Assembly: GCA_947179485.1 (NCBI GenBank)
Contig: OX359246.1
Span: 19,344,001 to 19,408,000 of the forward strand
Direction of reading: 5' to 3'
From: Allacma fusca
Lineage: Eukaryota > Arthropoda > Collembola > Symphypleona > Sminthuridae
Length of the DNA stretch: 64,000 nt
Under the pieces are notes generated by a model. That model had not been told where the DNA came from. It did not search any database and worked only from the letters and a program-made list of their open reading frames with translations. This document shows positions 13,679-26,049 of the stretch, in pieces. Position numbers and translations under genes: made by a program. The number at the start of each line of letters is the position of its first letter. Positions within the stretch are counted from its first letter, which is position 1.

Positions 13679-16600
13679 ATGTGTCTTCACTTCGTCGTTC
13701 TCTTACTCGCAATTTTAACTTTTCAAGCGAATTCAGAAAACATTTTGGTTTCTTTGGGAATAGGTACCTACAGTCATAAACTTAGCATATGGCCATTGGT
13801 AACAGCCCTGGCGGACAAAGGTCACAATGTAACTGTCCTCTCCGGTCACAGTCATTCACCCTCAAAAAACCCTAAAGTGCACGATTTGGTTTCCAAGGCA
13901 CTAGCAGACAAACTTACCGCTATATATGGTGTGAACCGAGTTCAAGAACGTTTAGAGGGGAAACATAACCATATTTTAGAGTACAACAGACATGTTGTAG
14001 AAACCTGTGAAGTTATCATGTTCCCAAAAGATGACCCGCATCTTAACTACATTGTCCATGAGGGTCAATTTGACTTGATTATTAATAACCTTGTCCTGGG
14101 AGATTGTGGATTCCTTCTGGCGCATCGAAAGAAAACTAAGTTAATACTTTTTGATTCCAGTTCATTCACCTCTTGGCTCCATGATGAATTTGGATTCCCA
14201 GATGAGTCCGCGGAAATCCCGGATACGTCAGTTGTTTACTATTTCCCAATGAACATTTGGAATAGACTTCGAAACTATCTCGCTCCTCTCTACTGGTTTT
14301 TATCGCGGCGCTTATTCATGTATCCCAAAATGGAGGAAATCATGCAAAGGGCCTACAATTTAAATCCCAAAGACGTCCCCTACTTCAAGGATATTTACAA
14401 AGTGGACTTGGTTCTCATGGCAAGTCATCCTTCTATGGACTTCGCAAGATCATACCCTCCGTTTATTGTTACCGTAGGGGGTATGCAATGCTGGCTACCA
14501 ATTGAACCGTTGTCAGGAGTAAGTGTGTCTTCCTTTTGCATGTGCCAATTGAGCATTAATTATTGGAGTTGATGACATTCTTTGTAATCAAAAAGCCAAC
14601 TTTGAGGCTAAATCTTTGTTTAAAAAAACTTGCACTCTTGTCACCGCAGCAAAAGTCGTGCATTCGTATCTAAGCTAAAAATGAATTTTCTAAATACATT
14701 TTTGTTTTAAACTGTTTTCTGAAATTCCATGTTGAAACACAACTTTTTTCAAACTGTTTTCACACGAACACTACAGCAATGTGCAGAGTTCTACAGGCTA
14801 TATATATATATAATTATATATATATATATATATATATTGCATAATCATGGAGCTAAACTGGACGACATCTCTCAAGACTTGTCGGATTACTGTTCAGATT
14901 TGACAATTATGGTTAACATAAAAGTTGGATTGAGTATAAAAAGTATGGTCTTTTATCTGTAGAAAAATATTTCGAATATACACGTAGTTAAAAACCAACG
15001 CTAATTTCCCAGGCTCCTGTCTCCTGTGACAAGTATGGACAGGTGACTTCTAAAATAGAGATAATTTTACAGGAGTTCAAAACCATTATGGACAAAGCAG
15101 TAGATGGCGCAGTTCTCATTGCATTTGGTTCCACAGTCAATTTGGCCACTCTACCCCCCGAAATCAAGTCAAGTTTCATAGCAATGATGAGAAAATTCCC
15201 AAAGATAACATTTATATGGAGATGGGACGGGCCTGAGCCGGAAAATAAACCAGAGAATCTTGTCATTTCCAAATGGCTTCCTCAGCTTCAAATTTTAGGT
15301 AAAACTACTTCCATTATATTTGATCATTTTGAGGAGGGGCGATGCACAGCTCAAAAACACTGTTGGAATTGTCTGAGTGTTTGTTTGTCTGAATGTCTGT
15401 CACTACGAGAATTGCTGAACCAATGACACCATGCAATTCAAATTGTTTGTATTTACAAATTAACTAAAAAGTAAGAAGCCCATTGTTTTTGAAGGAGAGC
15501 GTGTCATTCATACATGACCCCAGAAATTTAAATGAGGTCACGTATAAACGCATGCAAACACATACGTATACAGAAAGTAGGAAGTATTGCTTGCGCCATC
15601 TAGAATTGTGACTGTCCAAACCAAATTTACGCAAAACTTGTCGCTTTTAAATACGAGCTAACGATTCCATGTAGGTATGAGGGCATGAGCATACATTTTA
15701 GGCGAAATGTAATTGTCAAGTGTAAAGTAATTAATTATAAAAGAATTGTCATTGAGCACAAACTAATTTTTGAGCACAAAGTGGAATATTTAGTTTTTTT
15801 TAATTCATTCCCAAGATCTATGCACATGTAGGAACGGTATGGCGTATTCTCTGTTTTTTCTATTTTATGTTTGACTAAAAATGCTGTTTAACCTTATCAT
15901 ACTAGGTCTGATGTAGCGAACTGAAAATATTGAGTGGCGTTGAGGTCTTACAAATAAATTGACTGCTGATTTTGCGTTAACGCATGGATTCAAGCATTTT
16001 TAAACATTGCTTAGTATAGTCATAGTAATAAAAACGAATATGTATATATTTATACTAGACATGTTCATACCGTTCTTGTTTAAAATACCGTAATTACCGT
16101 TACCGTAAAGTGGAAAAACTCCGGTAATATTTTTAAGGTACGGTATCGTAAATTAATCCGATTATGGTAAAAACACGAATATAAGTAGATTTTTATGGTA
16201 TGTGTGTAAAGACATGAAGTAAAAAATCCAACATCAGTTATTCAACAATCAGTTTAGCGTCTTTGATGTTAATTAATGTGAGAGTATTAAATGTGCAGAA
16301 ATTCCTTATAAAATAAGCTAGTTTGAAAAAACATCAAATTTTCTTTTTTACATTCGTATGAAAAATATGAAAATCATAAAATATAGAAAACGATACTGAA
16401 TACTTCGATCTATCTTCTAGTAATTTTTCCTAAACTAAATCTGTACCGAATTCGGTCGTACTTATATTAATTTAGGAAGTGACTTCCCATCTCTTTCTCA
16501 TAACAGGTGAAGTGCCATCATGCCGTCAGACCGACTCAAAAAATGACCCCAAACACTTGAATTACTAGACGCACGACTTGGTTTAGATTCTAAATAATCA

Positions 16601-19600
16601 GTTCGATTAAGTTTTTTTTCCATATTGACACTACACACAATCTTTATTGTCGAACGAATTCCTTTCATTTTTGAGTTTAACTCTTTTTAATGAAAATTCG
16701 AGTATGTAACACCACAATTTTATGAGCCTTCCGCTGGATTGACGATATAGTATGGAGTTACGATATCGCTTCAAAAAACCGAGAATTATCGTACCTAAAC
16801 CGTACCTAAATTTTTTACGGTAATTACGGTATTACCGTACTTATGATACCGTAGTTGACATGTCTAATTTATACAACAATATTATTATATTATTACAATA
16901 TTTGACCTGGGTTGACAATTCAGATTGAAAACAATCCAAATAAAATTTGCTACGAAACCCAAGCCTTTGAAATATTTTTAAAAGGCCAAGTCTTCCAAGG
17001 GAACAATCAATACTCAAAAATTCGTATTTGACCTTCAGTTGCGCTCTTCAATTGCATTCGTCACTTGCATTAAATTGTCACCCAAATCGACTGGTAGATG
17101 TTGCACGAAATTTTGTATGCGTAATTTGAATTTAAGTGCTAACGTTTTTCAAAATTACTGTGCGCCATAGATGGGCGATTTTCTCCCCCTCTGCCTCTTT
17201 GCGCGAGGGATAGAATATATCGTCGGTGAAGAGGCAAAATGATCTAGGTGCATGATCGATTAGAATCAAAATGATCTACTTGCAGTTTCACTAAAGGCAA
17301 AATGATCTATTTGCATTGAATTTTAAAAGCAAAATGATCTAGATGCAGCTTTTCCTAAAAGCAAAATGATCTAGATACAAATTATAATAAAAACAATATA
17401 AGTAAACACATTCTAATGCCGGTGTACAAAAATGCGAGGTATTCAAAATCTTTTATATATGCATTTAATTCACCAATGCCTCCATTTCTTTCTTTCAGTA
17501 ACATTGAAAAAAAAAAGTTGTCAATTATGATTTAACATTTGAAAATGATTCCGAATGTTATGATCAGTGCTCGGCACGGGTACGAAAAATCGGTACCCGT
17601 ACCCGTATCCGTACCCGAAGTGCGGGTATTTCAATAACTGGTATCTATACCCGTCCCCATACCCGAGTATCCGGGTACAAATTTTTCGTACCCGTACCCG
17701 CAATGTTATCTCAATCCATGTACCTGTACCCGCATTGTACCCGTACCCGAAAATACTCGAAAATTGTACCCATACTCGGGTATCTCAGTGTCGTACCCGT
17801 ACTCGTACCCGGGTACTTTATCCAGATTTGTTTTAATGTAATACATAGTACGTTATATGTAATAATGTATGACACCTGAGTGGGTAATTTTGACTAGCTA
17901 GAGAGGTATTTGACATTATATATTTTATTGAAGAGTAGAGCGTTTTTGATTAGAAGTAAAATTATCCCCAATTGATTGTTTATGGGCTGATGGGCGAAGT
18001 ATTTTATAGCACCCAGTCCATATGTACATGCATTTTTGGCTTCGGACTTGGCGACTCGATTTTTCACTTCTTGATTTATTCGGCCTTTTACATTAATTTT
18101 CTCATCTCAGTAGCTCTGTGTACATGTTAATCATTAATATCTTGTTACAAATATCCGCCTTTTCCTAATCAACTACTAATTACAAAAAATATCTTGCCAT
18201 CCAACTCATCGGAACTCTAATTTTTAAATTAATTGTGGCTAATGAAGTATCATGTGCATACGTGTCAATCAGACTATTTATGCAATTAGTAACAAATTAC
18301 TACATTATGAAGACGTTTTGTATAAAATTTCGTTGAAACCTATTCTCTACTTCTATTTTGATATTATCCCTCGTCTGTTTATTAATTATTCTTCCTAAAA
18401 CCTGTTTCCATAAAAATATATATTATAGATATAAATATATATTTTAGCAACACAGTTTGAAATACAGTTACTGATGTTGTAAGGTTAAAAGGGTATTAAC
18501 AATAAGCTATATGTATTCAGAATTACTAAAAATACCGACAGAATTTTCCAACGGAAGTTCCATTATTTTCATAAAATTCATCACAATGTCTCAAATCTCA
18601 ACATATCCAAATACTCGGGTACAATGGTCGCGGGTACGGGTAAATGACACCATTATACCCGTACCCGGTGGGTATATACCCATTTTGAAATCCTTGTACC
18701 CGTACCCATACCCGTATCCGTACCCGAAATTTTGAGCCGACCAAAGTGTACCCGGGTAGTACCCGGAATTGTTCGGGTACACAAAATCCGTACCCGGGTA
18801 GTACCCATACCCGTACCCATACCCGTTTACCCGAGTATTACCCATACCCGTGCCGAGCACTGGTTATGATAATGGTGATGATCGTAGAATACGATTTGAA
18901 AAAACTCCACGTTGAGAATTATTAAAGGGAAAACCAATTCAATGTGCACACTAACACATGAGCTTACTGTGATTTTGATTCGTCTTTTAATTCGTCGATT
19001 TTAAAATAAATGAATGTTGCAGTTTTCGTAACTAAAAATGTATTAGATGCAATAAGTGAAATTAACTTTAGTTGCCGGAATGATCCTTAGTAATAGCAAA
19101 CCCTTCAGAGAATATTAACCCACAACCGTAGGTCAATTACAGTCATGGTTAGCCCTTATAAGCCACGTGTCCTCCTTACAGATGCTAGTTTTCTCACAAC
19201 AAAAATTAGACCAGCACTTAGATCATTTTGCTTTTAAGGAAAATTGTATGTAGATCAGTTTGCTTTTAAAGAGGCTTGCACCCAGTTCATTTTGCCTTTA
19301 GGGAAAAAGTTATGTAGATCATTTTGATTCTAATCGATTATGCACCTAGATCATTTTGCCTCTTCACCGACGATATCCTGCTCGCACTCTCCCTCGCCAT
19401 CAATCGAGCGACACGTTACGGGTTGTCCTCGTCCTCGCCCTCGTGAGGGCCCTCGTTATTTTATATTACACTTAAATAACCCCCCTTCAATTTCCTACAA
19501 TACTGTGCCTTCAAATAACTTTTTCGCAGACACTTGGTTAAAATATGGCAACTTCAATGTGTGTTGACATTCCCCCCCAGTTCTGAACGTACGGAACTTT

Positions 19601-21390
19601 TGGATAGCTTAGAAAGTTTGTAACAGTTCCTACAAACTAGCGGTCAAAAATTTTTTTTTTAAAATTGTTGTTGATATAAACTACTGTATTCAAAATAGTA
19701 CCCTTTATTGGTGCTGGTTTTACTCAGGTATTTGGGTACAGGTACGTATTAGGTTTCGTGGTTGACATAATGTAAAAAGTATAAAAAACTTGAAAAAGTT
19801 ACAATGTTTTTTCGATTTTGTCCCGAAAATAACGTAAAAAACAAGTTTAAAATTCTAATTCATCGGTACAAAGTGCCTATCTTCCTTATACTTTAATTGT
19901 CGGTAAAATGAAAAACATTCAGTAGTCAAACTACAATATTTTATTATAAAGACATTTTTGTTTGTCTTTGACAATAATTCTTCATTATAATCGATTCAGT
20001 AGTTCAGAAAATGACTATTATTGATCAAAACTGTTTTCAACGTCTCCGGTTAATAAAGATTAGTCACAAATAGGTTCCATAACCTCAGACCAGTAATATT
20101 TAATAGTAGGGTCTGAAAACAGCATTAATCAAATATAAAGCCCAGGTCTTGCTACAGAACAATATATGTATGATTTTCGATAAACGATTAAGGTAAGAGA
20201 AGGTCATGAGAGCTTACATGTGTACTCTGCCTCCCCCTCTTTCGTTCACATCCTATTCATAGGTCCTCTCCCTCATCTTCATGAGGGCGCCTAAAATCAA
20301 CGTGTACTCGCCATCACCCTCGCAGTTTGTGAGGGCGAGGACGAGGGAGAGGGCGAGGCATCCCTCAATCCCTCGTGAGGGTGCCCATGTATGCTGTGTG
20401 CATAGGATTAAGATTACAAGGTTAGAATTTAACGCGCGAATATAATATCAACGGTGCAAAAGGATGTCTTGTTTTTACATACATACGTAGATGAGTTCAT
20501 TAACAAACGTTTTAGTATGCACCGGTGTGCACAGTTTTTTACTGACTAATTTCAGTAGATAGCTAGTATATTTATAAACATTTTCGGGTATTTATAGGGG
20601 AACTGGTTACCAGCTTAGGCTGTTGGATCCTATAGTGGCGCTTAGGTCGGTAGTGACTTAACACGTAGTGTCGATCGCCGATGATTTTTGAATTATTGAC
20701 TAAAATGCTATTTAAGATTTTGATATTTGGCAGGTCACCCACATTTGAAAGCATTCATTTCTCACGCTGGCCTCAACTCCTTGAGCGAAGCCACCTACCA
20801 TGGTGTTCCAGTGATTTTGATGCCCTTATTCGCGGATCAGGACTATAACGGATACAGGATTGAAGCAACAGAAATCGGTATTCGCTTGGAAATTCGAACT
20901 ATCAATACGGACGTCATGGTAGAGGCGCTCACTCAAGTTTTGAACAATCCAAAGTGAGCAGTTTATACAATTATTATATGAAACGAATTTAAACTTTATT
21001 TTAAATTCTTTTATAATTACCTTAACTATCACACCGTTTATTGTTTTAAGATATGCCAAGAACATGAAAGTCATGTCTGCAATCTTCAGAGACCGGCCCA
21101 TGAGTCCCATTGAAACAGCTGTATATTGGACGGAGTTTGTTTTACGACATGAGGATCTCTCCAGCCTCAAACCTTTGAACAACCTGAATTTCTTCCAGCG
21201 AAGATTTCTGGATGTGCTGCTAGTCTTAATTTTATTAGTAATGGTAATAACTCTTGTATTGATAAATACCTGTATGTGGCTGCGTCGAAAATTATCCAGA
21301 AAAGATCCGTCAGAGAAGGCTCATGTAAATGGGCAACAACTGAACGCTATTGGCAGATACACTATTGCACAGCATAGAAAGAAAGAATAA
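13679..21390 (+). CDS. UDP-glycosyltransferase, copy 2 (four exons)
   Basis: This is a tandem paralogue of the gene at 3229. Exons are 13679-14518, 15073-15298, 20734-20953 and 21051-21390, with the same lengths and phases except that exon 4 is one codon shorter, giving 541 aa. The signal peptide, H33, UGT signature, membrane anchor and RKKE tail are all retained. Differences from copy 1 are mostly conservative, so both look functional. Intron 2 has grown to about 5.4 kb through stacked MITE insertions, against 2.4 kb in copy 1. Intron 1 has a TA run at about 14802-14838. AATAAA overlaps the stop codon (21386-21391). The upstream 1.1 kb is homologous to that of copy 1, so the two genes may share regulation. 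Confidence 0.93.
16056..16866. mobile_element. hAT-type MITE, TACCGTAA words
   Basis: It lies in intron 2 of UGT copy 2. The ends TAGACATGT and ACATGTCTA are inverted and flanked by a perfect 8-bp TSD, ATTTATAC (16048-16055 and 16867-16874). Words such as TACCGTAATTACCG fill both ends; the middle is AT-rich. No coding capacity is visible. Confidence 0.88.
17220..19373. mobile_element. TA-flanked MITE with AAAATGATCTA words (copy 1), interrupted
   Basis: Long inverted ends beginning TCGTCGGTGAAGAGGCAAAA (about 60 bp) are flanked by TA (17218-17219, 19374-19375). Subterminal words GCAAAATGATCTAG recur four or five times per end. Without the nested 17565-18862 insert and its duplicated 8 bp the element is about 848 bp, matching the second copy at 61409-62259. 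Confidence 0.88.
17565..18862. mobile_element. hAT-type MITE, GTACCCG words, nested
   Basis: The ends CAGTGCTCGGCACGGGTA and TACCCGTGCCGAGCACTG are inverted, apart from small differences. A perfect 8-bp TSD, GTTATGAT, lies at 17557-17564 and 18863-18870. The sister host element at 61748-61755 shows the uninterrupted site with a single GTTATGAT, which confirms the boundaries. Both ends are arrays of GTACCCGTACCC; the centre is plain AT-rich DNA. Confidence 0.95.
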
Positions 21391-23129
21391 ATAAATATTT
21401 GGTTAAACTCACACACATGAGGATCCTTGACATCTGAAATTTGTTCATTTTACAATAAATTTGCACATGCAGTTTTTCCTCTATGAACCAATGTCACCTT
21501 AATATTCAAAATTTTTGCAGTCACATATGGCGTGATGTGACAGAATCCTAATATTTCTGAGCAAGCCCGGGTCATCCGTTTGACCTCAGATAATTAAAGT
21601 AGGTCACATTTAAATATACATGCTAGTACATACGGCTCTGACAGAGACACTTTTTGAGGTACACAGGCCCCGCACAAAACGTTTATGCCTATGTTAAAAT
21701 ATCCACCGATATCAAATATTATTTCTACACTATATAAGTAACTTTGCCCCAGAGATGTTCAAACGAAATAGCCTTCCCTCAAAACTTCGAAGGGAATTTT
21801 TTGAAAAAAAAAACGCATTCCTGCAGCCTTTTTTAAATTGAAGCTTTTAAAATATAATGCCTTCCTTCAGTCTTATTTCACTACCCTTCAACCTTCAAAA
21901 AAAATCAAGCTTCCTTCCCACTCAACCTTCATAACAAGAAATGCCATAGAAATGCATTTAAACAATCCTTAATCACCTTAAAATCAGCAATACAATTAAA
22001 AATTGCATGATTCCCAGATATTTTTTGTTAAACAAACCTACTCATTTTCACCCGAAGCATAAATTCCATGAGTAATCAATAAGCGGTTACTGTGTCTTAT
22101 TGTGCATATAACTATGTACATCATGCATTTGCAGTGTTTTCATGCTATATTACGAAAATATAGCATTATATTAAATAATATAAAGCATGGTATTTATTAG
22201 AGGCGCAGAGGAACGTTCTTGTGGGGATCCCATTTAAATATAAGAATTTTATTAGAGAATGTTAAGAGGCTCATTTGTATGTATATCAGCAGTATGAAGC
22301 GTCAAAGTGGATTTATTTAGTTGAACCTTATTGTAAATATTATCTGCTCATTTAAATCGAAATATATATTCATAATGTGAAATTTAATTAACCTACTTGA
22401 TTATATTTGCATAGTAATTTCTTATCTTTGAAATTGGGTCAACGAAACTATTCTCTCTCTCTCTCTTTCTCTCTCTCTAAAGAAATGATGTATCCAACAA
22501 TTAATCTGAAATTGAGTGATGTTAGTATACATATATGTACTTGTATACGTTTGATGGTATTTCATGAAATGTCTAAAAATTTTGAATCTGGCGCCGACCA
22601 TTGATTTGGGTACTTTAGGCAGCAACAAATCGTATTGTAGTTGGTTTCACTGGCTGTAGTTGGTTTTCCAATTTCAAAATTTTAGAAAATTTAGAAAATT
22701 TCTAAATTCCCCTTGAACATTGAATTCGGTACTTCAAGTAATACAAAATCTTTTGGGAGATGGATTAACTACGTTTTGTTGGGGTAAATATTGGGTTAAT
22801 TATTAATTAATCTTGAGGCTAATCCGATTCTGGAGCAACAGGTTTTTATACGAATTTAGTCTTATAGTCTTATAGTTGATCTAATTTGTATTGTAATTTA
22901 TTATAAATGCTCAAAAATAACTAGAATAATTACCATTGCAGACTCCAAGTGCCTGGAGCACATAATTTGATCATATGACATCAGCACTCGCGGTTATCGG
23001 ATAATTCTTTTTCCTGTTCCAGGGATTTGAATTTCGATTCTAAATGTGTGGGTCATCATGTGATTGGATATTTAGGTGTTATTCGGCTGAAATTGCATGA
23101 CGAATGGATCCAAGTAGTGTAGACCCATA
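21391..23129. other. 3' flank of UGT unit 2
   Basis: No gene is seen. The region is homologous to 7923-9789, with the same decayed CCTTCGAAGG fragment from 21750 and the same block ending in the GGTGTTATTCGGCTGAAATT region near 23080. A CT microsatellite lies at about 22450-22478. Confidence 0.65.
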
Positions 23130-23595
23130 TCGTTCATGAATACTTAAATAAAGTCTCATTTAGCATATGTTGCTAAACATCGCGGATTCCTCGATCCACT
23201 TCGGCGTAACTTACCAACTTGCTCTTGCAGTGAATGCTATTTTATGCACTTTAGGTTAATAAGGGAGCACAACTTCAGGTTGGCGTAGAAATAGTCAAAT
23301 CCCGCACAATAACTTTTTGCTTGCTTTTATACATGTAAGTTTTTTAATTAAGTATCTAACTTTGTCATGTAACAGAACTATACATATTTATATTATTGGT
23401 GGATTTTTAATAATTCAAATCAAATGTTTCCTATGTTGTCTGCTCTGATTACATTTCGTCCATCCAACAGTGCAATAATCTACTTTAATATGTGTAAAGG
23501 AACTAAACCTTGTAATTAAATTATTTAGATATATTTCGATAGTTGTAAGTCCGTTAGCACATGCCAAATTCATTGGATTTTTCAGGTCAATCTGT
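23130..23595. repeat. Truncated third UGT unit (5' flank only)
   Basis: This aligns with 1915-2388 and 10877-12784 (minus insertions), the upstream region of each UGT gene. Homology stops at GGTCAATCTGT, the first arm of the hairpin. No UGT exon follows, so the array ends here within this window. Confidence 0.75.
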
Positions 23596-23599
23596 AAAT

Positions 23600-23959
23600 A
23601 TAAAACGTTCATTCTAAATTTACCCTAACTAAGCTGTTCATTCAAAACATTTTTTGTTTAAATTCTACTTCAAATCGCTAATCAAATTCGAGTTTTCAGA
23701 TTATCCGTCAATCCGCAAATCCAATACAGGAATTTTGAACTTAATTCACCAATCCAGTCCGAATTTTCAGATTTATTTTCAATCCGTTAATCCCATTTGT
23801 CACATTTTTATTTGAATTTTATTGTCATTTCCGGAATTCAAATCCAGATTTTGGATTTTTTATGGGCGAGTCTCTTAATAAATTCCAAATAATCTGATTT
23901 TTTAAAAATAATCCCTTAATCCAATTCAACAGCTCAACTTATTGATTTTCCCAACCCTG
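23600..23959. mobile_element. Probable hAT-like remnant with AATCC words
   Basis: Words such as AATCCGCAAATCCAAT and CAAATCCAGATTTTGG repeat across the segment. The right edge, read on the minus strand, is CAGGGTTGGGAAAATCAATA, a typical hAT terminus. The left terminus and TSD are not found, so it is probably truncated at the UGT unit 3 breakpoint. The next 185 bp to the receptor stop codon hold nothing recognisable. Confidence 0.5.
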
Positions 23960-24144
23960 GTCATAGTAGCTATCGACATTGAACAGACAAAATGATCTAC
24001 ATCCACAAAAATATAGCATGTAGATATAAACACACGTACAAATACAAAACAGTACAAGTAGAAACTAAAAAGAATAAAAAGTACGGATCAAGCTTCAACA
24101 ATAATGCTGGTAACATTTACGCTTGCAGCCAGGAAAAAATTGTC

Positions 24145-24345
24145 CTATTTGGAAACTATATATTTCCAAAAGTGTTTTCGGAGTCTCCAAAGCCATTCCA
24201 CAAAAACTATGAAACAAGACAACCCCAGTAGATACATTTTCATTTCAACGACATCATGTAGGGACAGTAATGGAAATCCATCAGTGTTCTGGAATTGTTG
24301 CGAATAAATTTTCTTTTGCTCTAAATAATTTGACCATGCCGTAAT
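24145..24345 (-). pseudogene. Ionotropic receptor, 3' part, separated by the Polinton
   Basis: Read on the minus strand from the TSD copy at 24345, an uninterrupted frame of 66 codons runs to TAG at 24147-24145. It is in the same frame as the receptor at 49883, joined through the shared ATTACG (Ile-Thr). It contains a hydrophobic segment, YLLGLSCFIVFVEWLWRL, at the position of the last transmembrane helix of ionotropic receptors, followed by a short basic tail. The match of frame, topology and TSD shows this is the severed C-terminus of the receptor 25 kb away. It cannot be translated with the rest unless the element is excised or spliced out. Confidence 0.9.
24340..24345. repeat. Polinton target-site duplication, left copy
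   Basis: CGTAAT abuts the left terminus and is repeated exactly at 49883-49888. Six bases is the known TSD length of Polinton/Maverick integration. Confidence 0.95.
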
Positions 24346-24455
24346 AGTAGTATAAGTTACACTACTTATTTTTCCTGCAATATGTTACTCCCGAATTTTC
24401 GGGTGCAGTGGGTTACACCCGAATTTTCGGGAGCAGCAGGTTACTCTGGGTTTTT
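24346..24455 (+). repeat. Left terminal inverted repeat
   Basis: It is the reverse complement of 49773-49882, identical at 109 of 110 positions by eye, the one mismatch near the inner edge. Inside each copy the palindrome CCCGAATTTTCGGG-like word occurs twice, separated by TGCAGTGGGTTACA. These are possible binding sites for integrase or terminal protein. The 220 bp to the first gene hold nothing recognisable. Confidence 0.95.
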
Positions 24456-24674
24456 AGTGTACAGGGTGCACCGAAATTATTCATACGTTGAACATAAGGT
24501 AATGGAATGAAAAATAATTTTATTGTACGTATACAGGGATCCCTGTTTTGGTTGGCACGCATGGTTGAGCATATGTCAGTTAACGTATGATTTATAAAAA
24601 AATAATGTGAAAATATTTAAAGATGAATGCTGGCGAAATATTAGCATCTGAGGTAAGTTTCGGGAGATGGCGCT

Positions 24675-25976
24675 TCAATCTGAAACATGATAAATGTTTA
24701 AGTAAGTTATAAGGCACAGGCACGATGGAAAGAAACCCTGAAAAATTAAACTCACATGTAAAAGAACATTGGTGGAGGGAATGCAAAAATTCTTCACAGG
24801 AGTCAAGTTGTATGCTTCCTGGGCCGCGTGCAGATTCGGGAAGAAGACCTTCACGGCGAATCTGTATCTGGTAATGTAGGGGGTTTGCCCAAATACAGCT
24901 TTCACGGTGTTGATCACCAGATCGTGCCCGAGTTTTTCAAACTCTTTTTCTTGCTGGTGAGTGGCGCATTTAACAAAAAACATGCCGCGCGCGGGAACAA
25001 ATCCAACCGGATACTGAAAAATAATAAGTATTCAAGTTTGAAATATTTGAAACAATTGTTCACCTATCGTTGAAGCCTCATTTATTGCAAAGAAGAATAT
25101 GTATGCAATTACTGTGTTTACCTTTGAAGTGTTTTGGATTTGTGGCGCATTTCGCTTGCGCTGTTGATGATTGCTAGGACCATAGATGTGTTGAACTATG
25201 GTGGGAGTGCTGATGCTATGTTGGGACTCCAAAATGGTTATTTTCATGTTTGCGCATTTCAATTCGTTGGAACGCGCGTCCAGCTGAGCGGTGAGTTGGG
25301 CAACGGCATCCTTGTGCTGCTGAAGATCGGTTTGGCTGTTTTCCAAGTTGGTCTTGAAATCCTGAAGTTGTTGCTGGGACACCTCCAGAAGTTTAACAAC
25401 GTCATCCTTGGCCCGGCGTTCGTTCCCAAATACTGCGTTGAACTTGGCTTCTCGCTGCCCGTCCGCTGTCTTCAACGCCGCGATTTCTTCCCGTGCTGCT
25501 TGAAGTGCTTTTGTTAACTCATCAGTTTCTTTCTGCTTATCCGCCAGTTGTTTCCGAACAGATGTTAAACTCATCTGTAGAATTAGATTTTCAGGGTGCA
25601 CCCGGGATCGTGAGACTTCTATCTTCTTGGTGCATATCTTCTTTATCGTTGAGGGGGGGCGCTTAGTGGGTAGAGTGTCCGGCGATTCGGACTCGCTGTT
25701 AATGACCCTTTTGCGGTTTCTGGCGGGACGTGGGGGCGGAGACTCTGATGATGATGAGTCGGATGCTGATGAGGATGATAGAGACGAGAAAAGAAAATCC
25801 AATGGGGACGAAAAAGTTGGGGATGGAGTTGGAGCATGCTCGCGAATGACGAGTGGTGTGAGCAAGACGTCGACAGCATCAGCACCCGCAAATTCGTCGT
25901 TGACATTTACCTCCTTCTCTGGAGCAACCTGAACGGTTAGTTCACCTTCATGCGCAACTTCAACGGGAATGGTGTC
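24675..25976 (-). CDS. Polinton coiled-coil protein, spliced, 5' exon not found
   Basis: Two exons are supported: 25976-25122 (285 codons, acceptor TTGCAG before it, donor GTAAAC after it) and 25013 down to 24675 (acceptor TTTTCAG). Both are phase 0. The first has a Ser/Pro-rich acidic region, a basic KKICTKK-like patch that may be a nuclear localisation signal, and then about 110 residues of heptad-rich coiled coil. The second encodes PVGFVPARGMFFVK and a mixed domain of about 90 residues. No ATG lies in frame upstream, so a first exon is missing from this model. The 3' end may be spliced again (GTGAGT near 24758). Function unknown; a virion or DNA-organising role is only a guess. Confidence 0.6.
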
Positions 25977-26049
25977 CTGCAATTATGCAAAAATTGGGGT
26001 TTAAAATTAAACATTCAGCTAGCGTGTTTTCAGTCATCGATTTATCAGC

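Larger units (their letters stand above)
17166..20393. mobile_element. Outer hAT-like element with CCTCGCCCTCG words, carrying two nested insertions
   Basis: The left end is CATAGATGGGC; the right end reads CATACATGGGC on the minus strand. Flanks CTGTGCGC (17158-17165) and CTGTGTGC (20394-20401) form an 8-bp TSD with one mismatch. The corresponding empty site in UGT copy 1 is around 6919-6926. CCTCG and GAGGGCGAGG words lie near both ends. The TA-flanked MITE at 17220 sits close to its left end, and that in turn holds a hAT MITE at 17565. No transposase frame is visible in 19376-20200. Confidence 0.75.

Noticed and set aside
17521..18860. Open frames reading as Tyr/Gly and Tyr/Pro repeats
   Set aside because: They are translations of GTACCCGTACCC arrays inside a hAT-type MITE, not structural proteins.
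25134..25932. Plus-strand frames of 127 and 101 aa
   Set aside because: They are antisense shadows of the coiled-coil gene, whose minus frame has clear heptads and splice sites.
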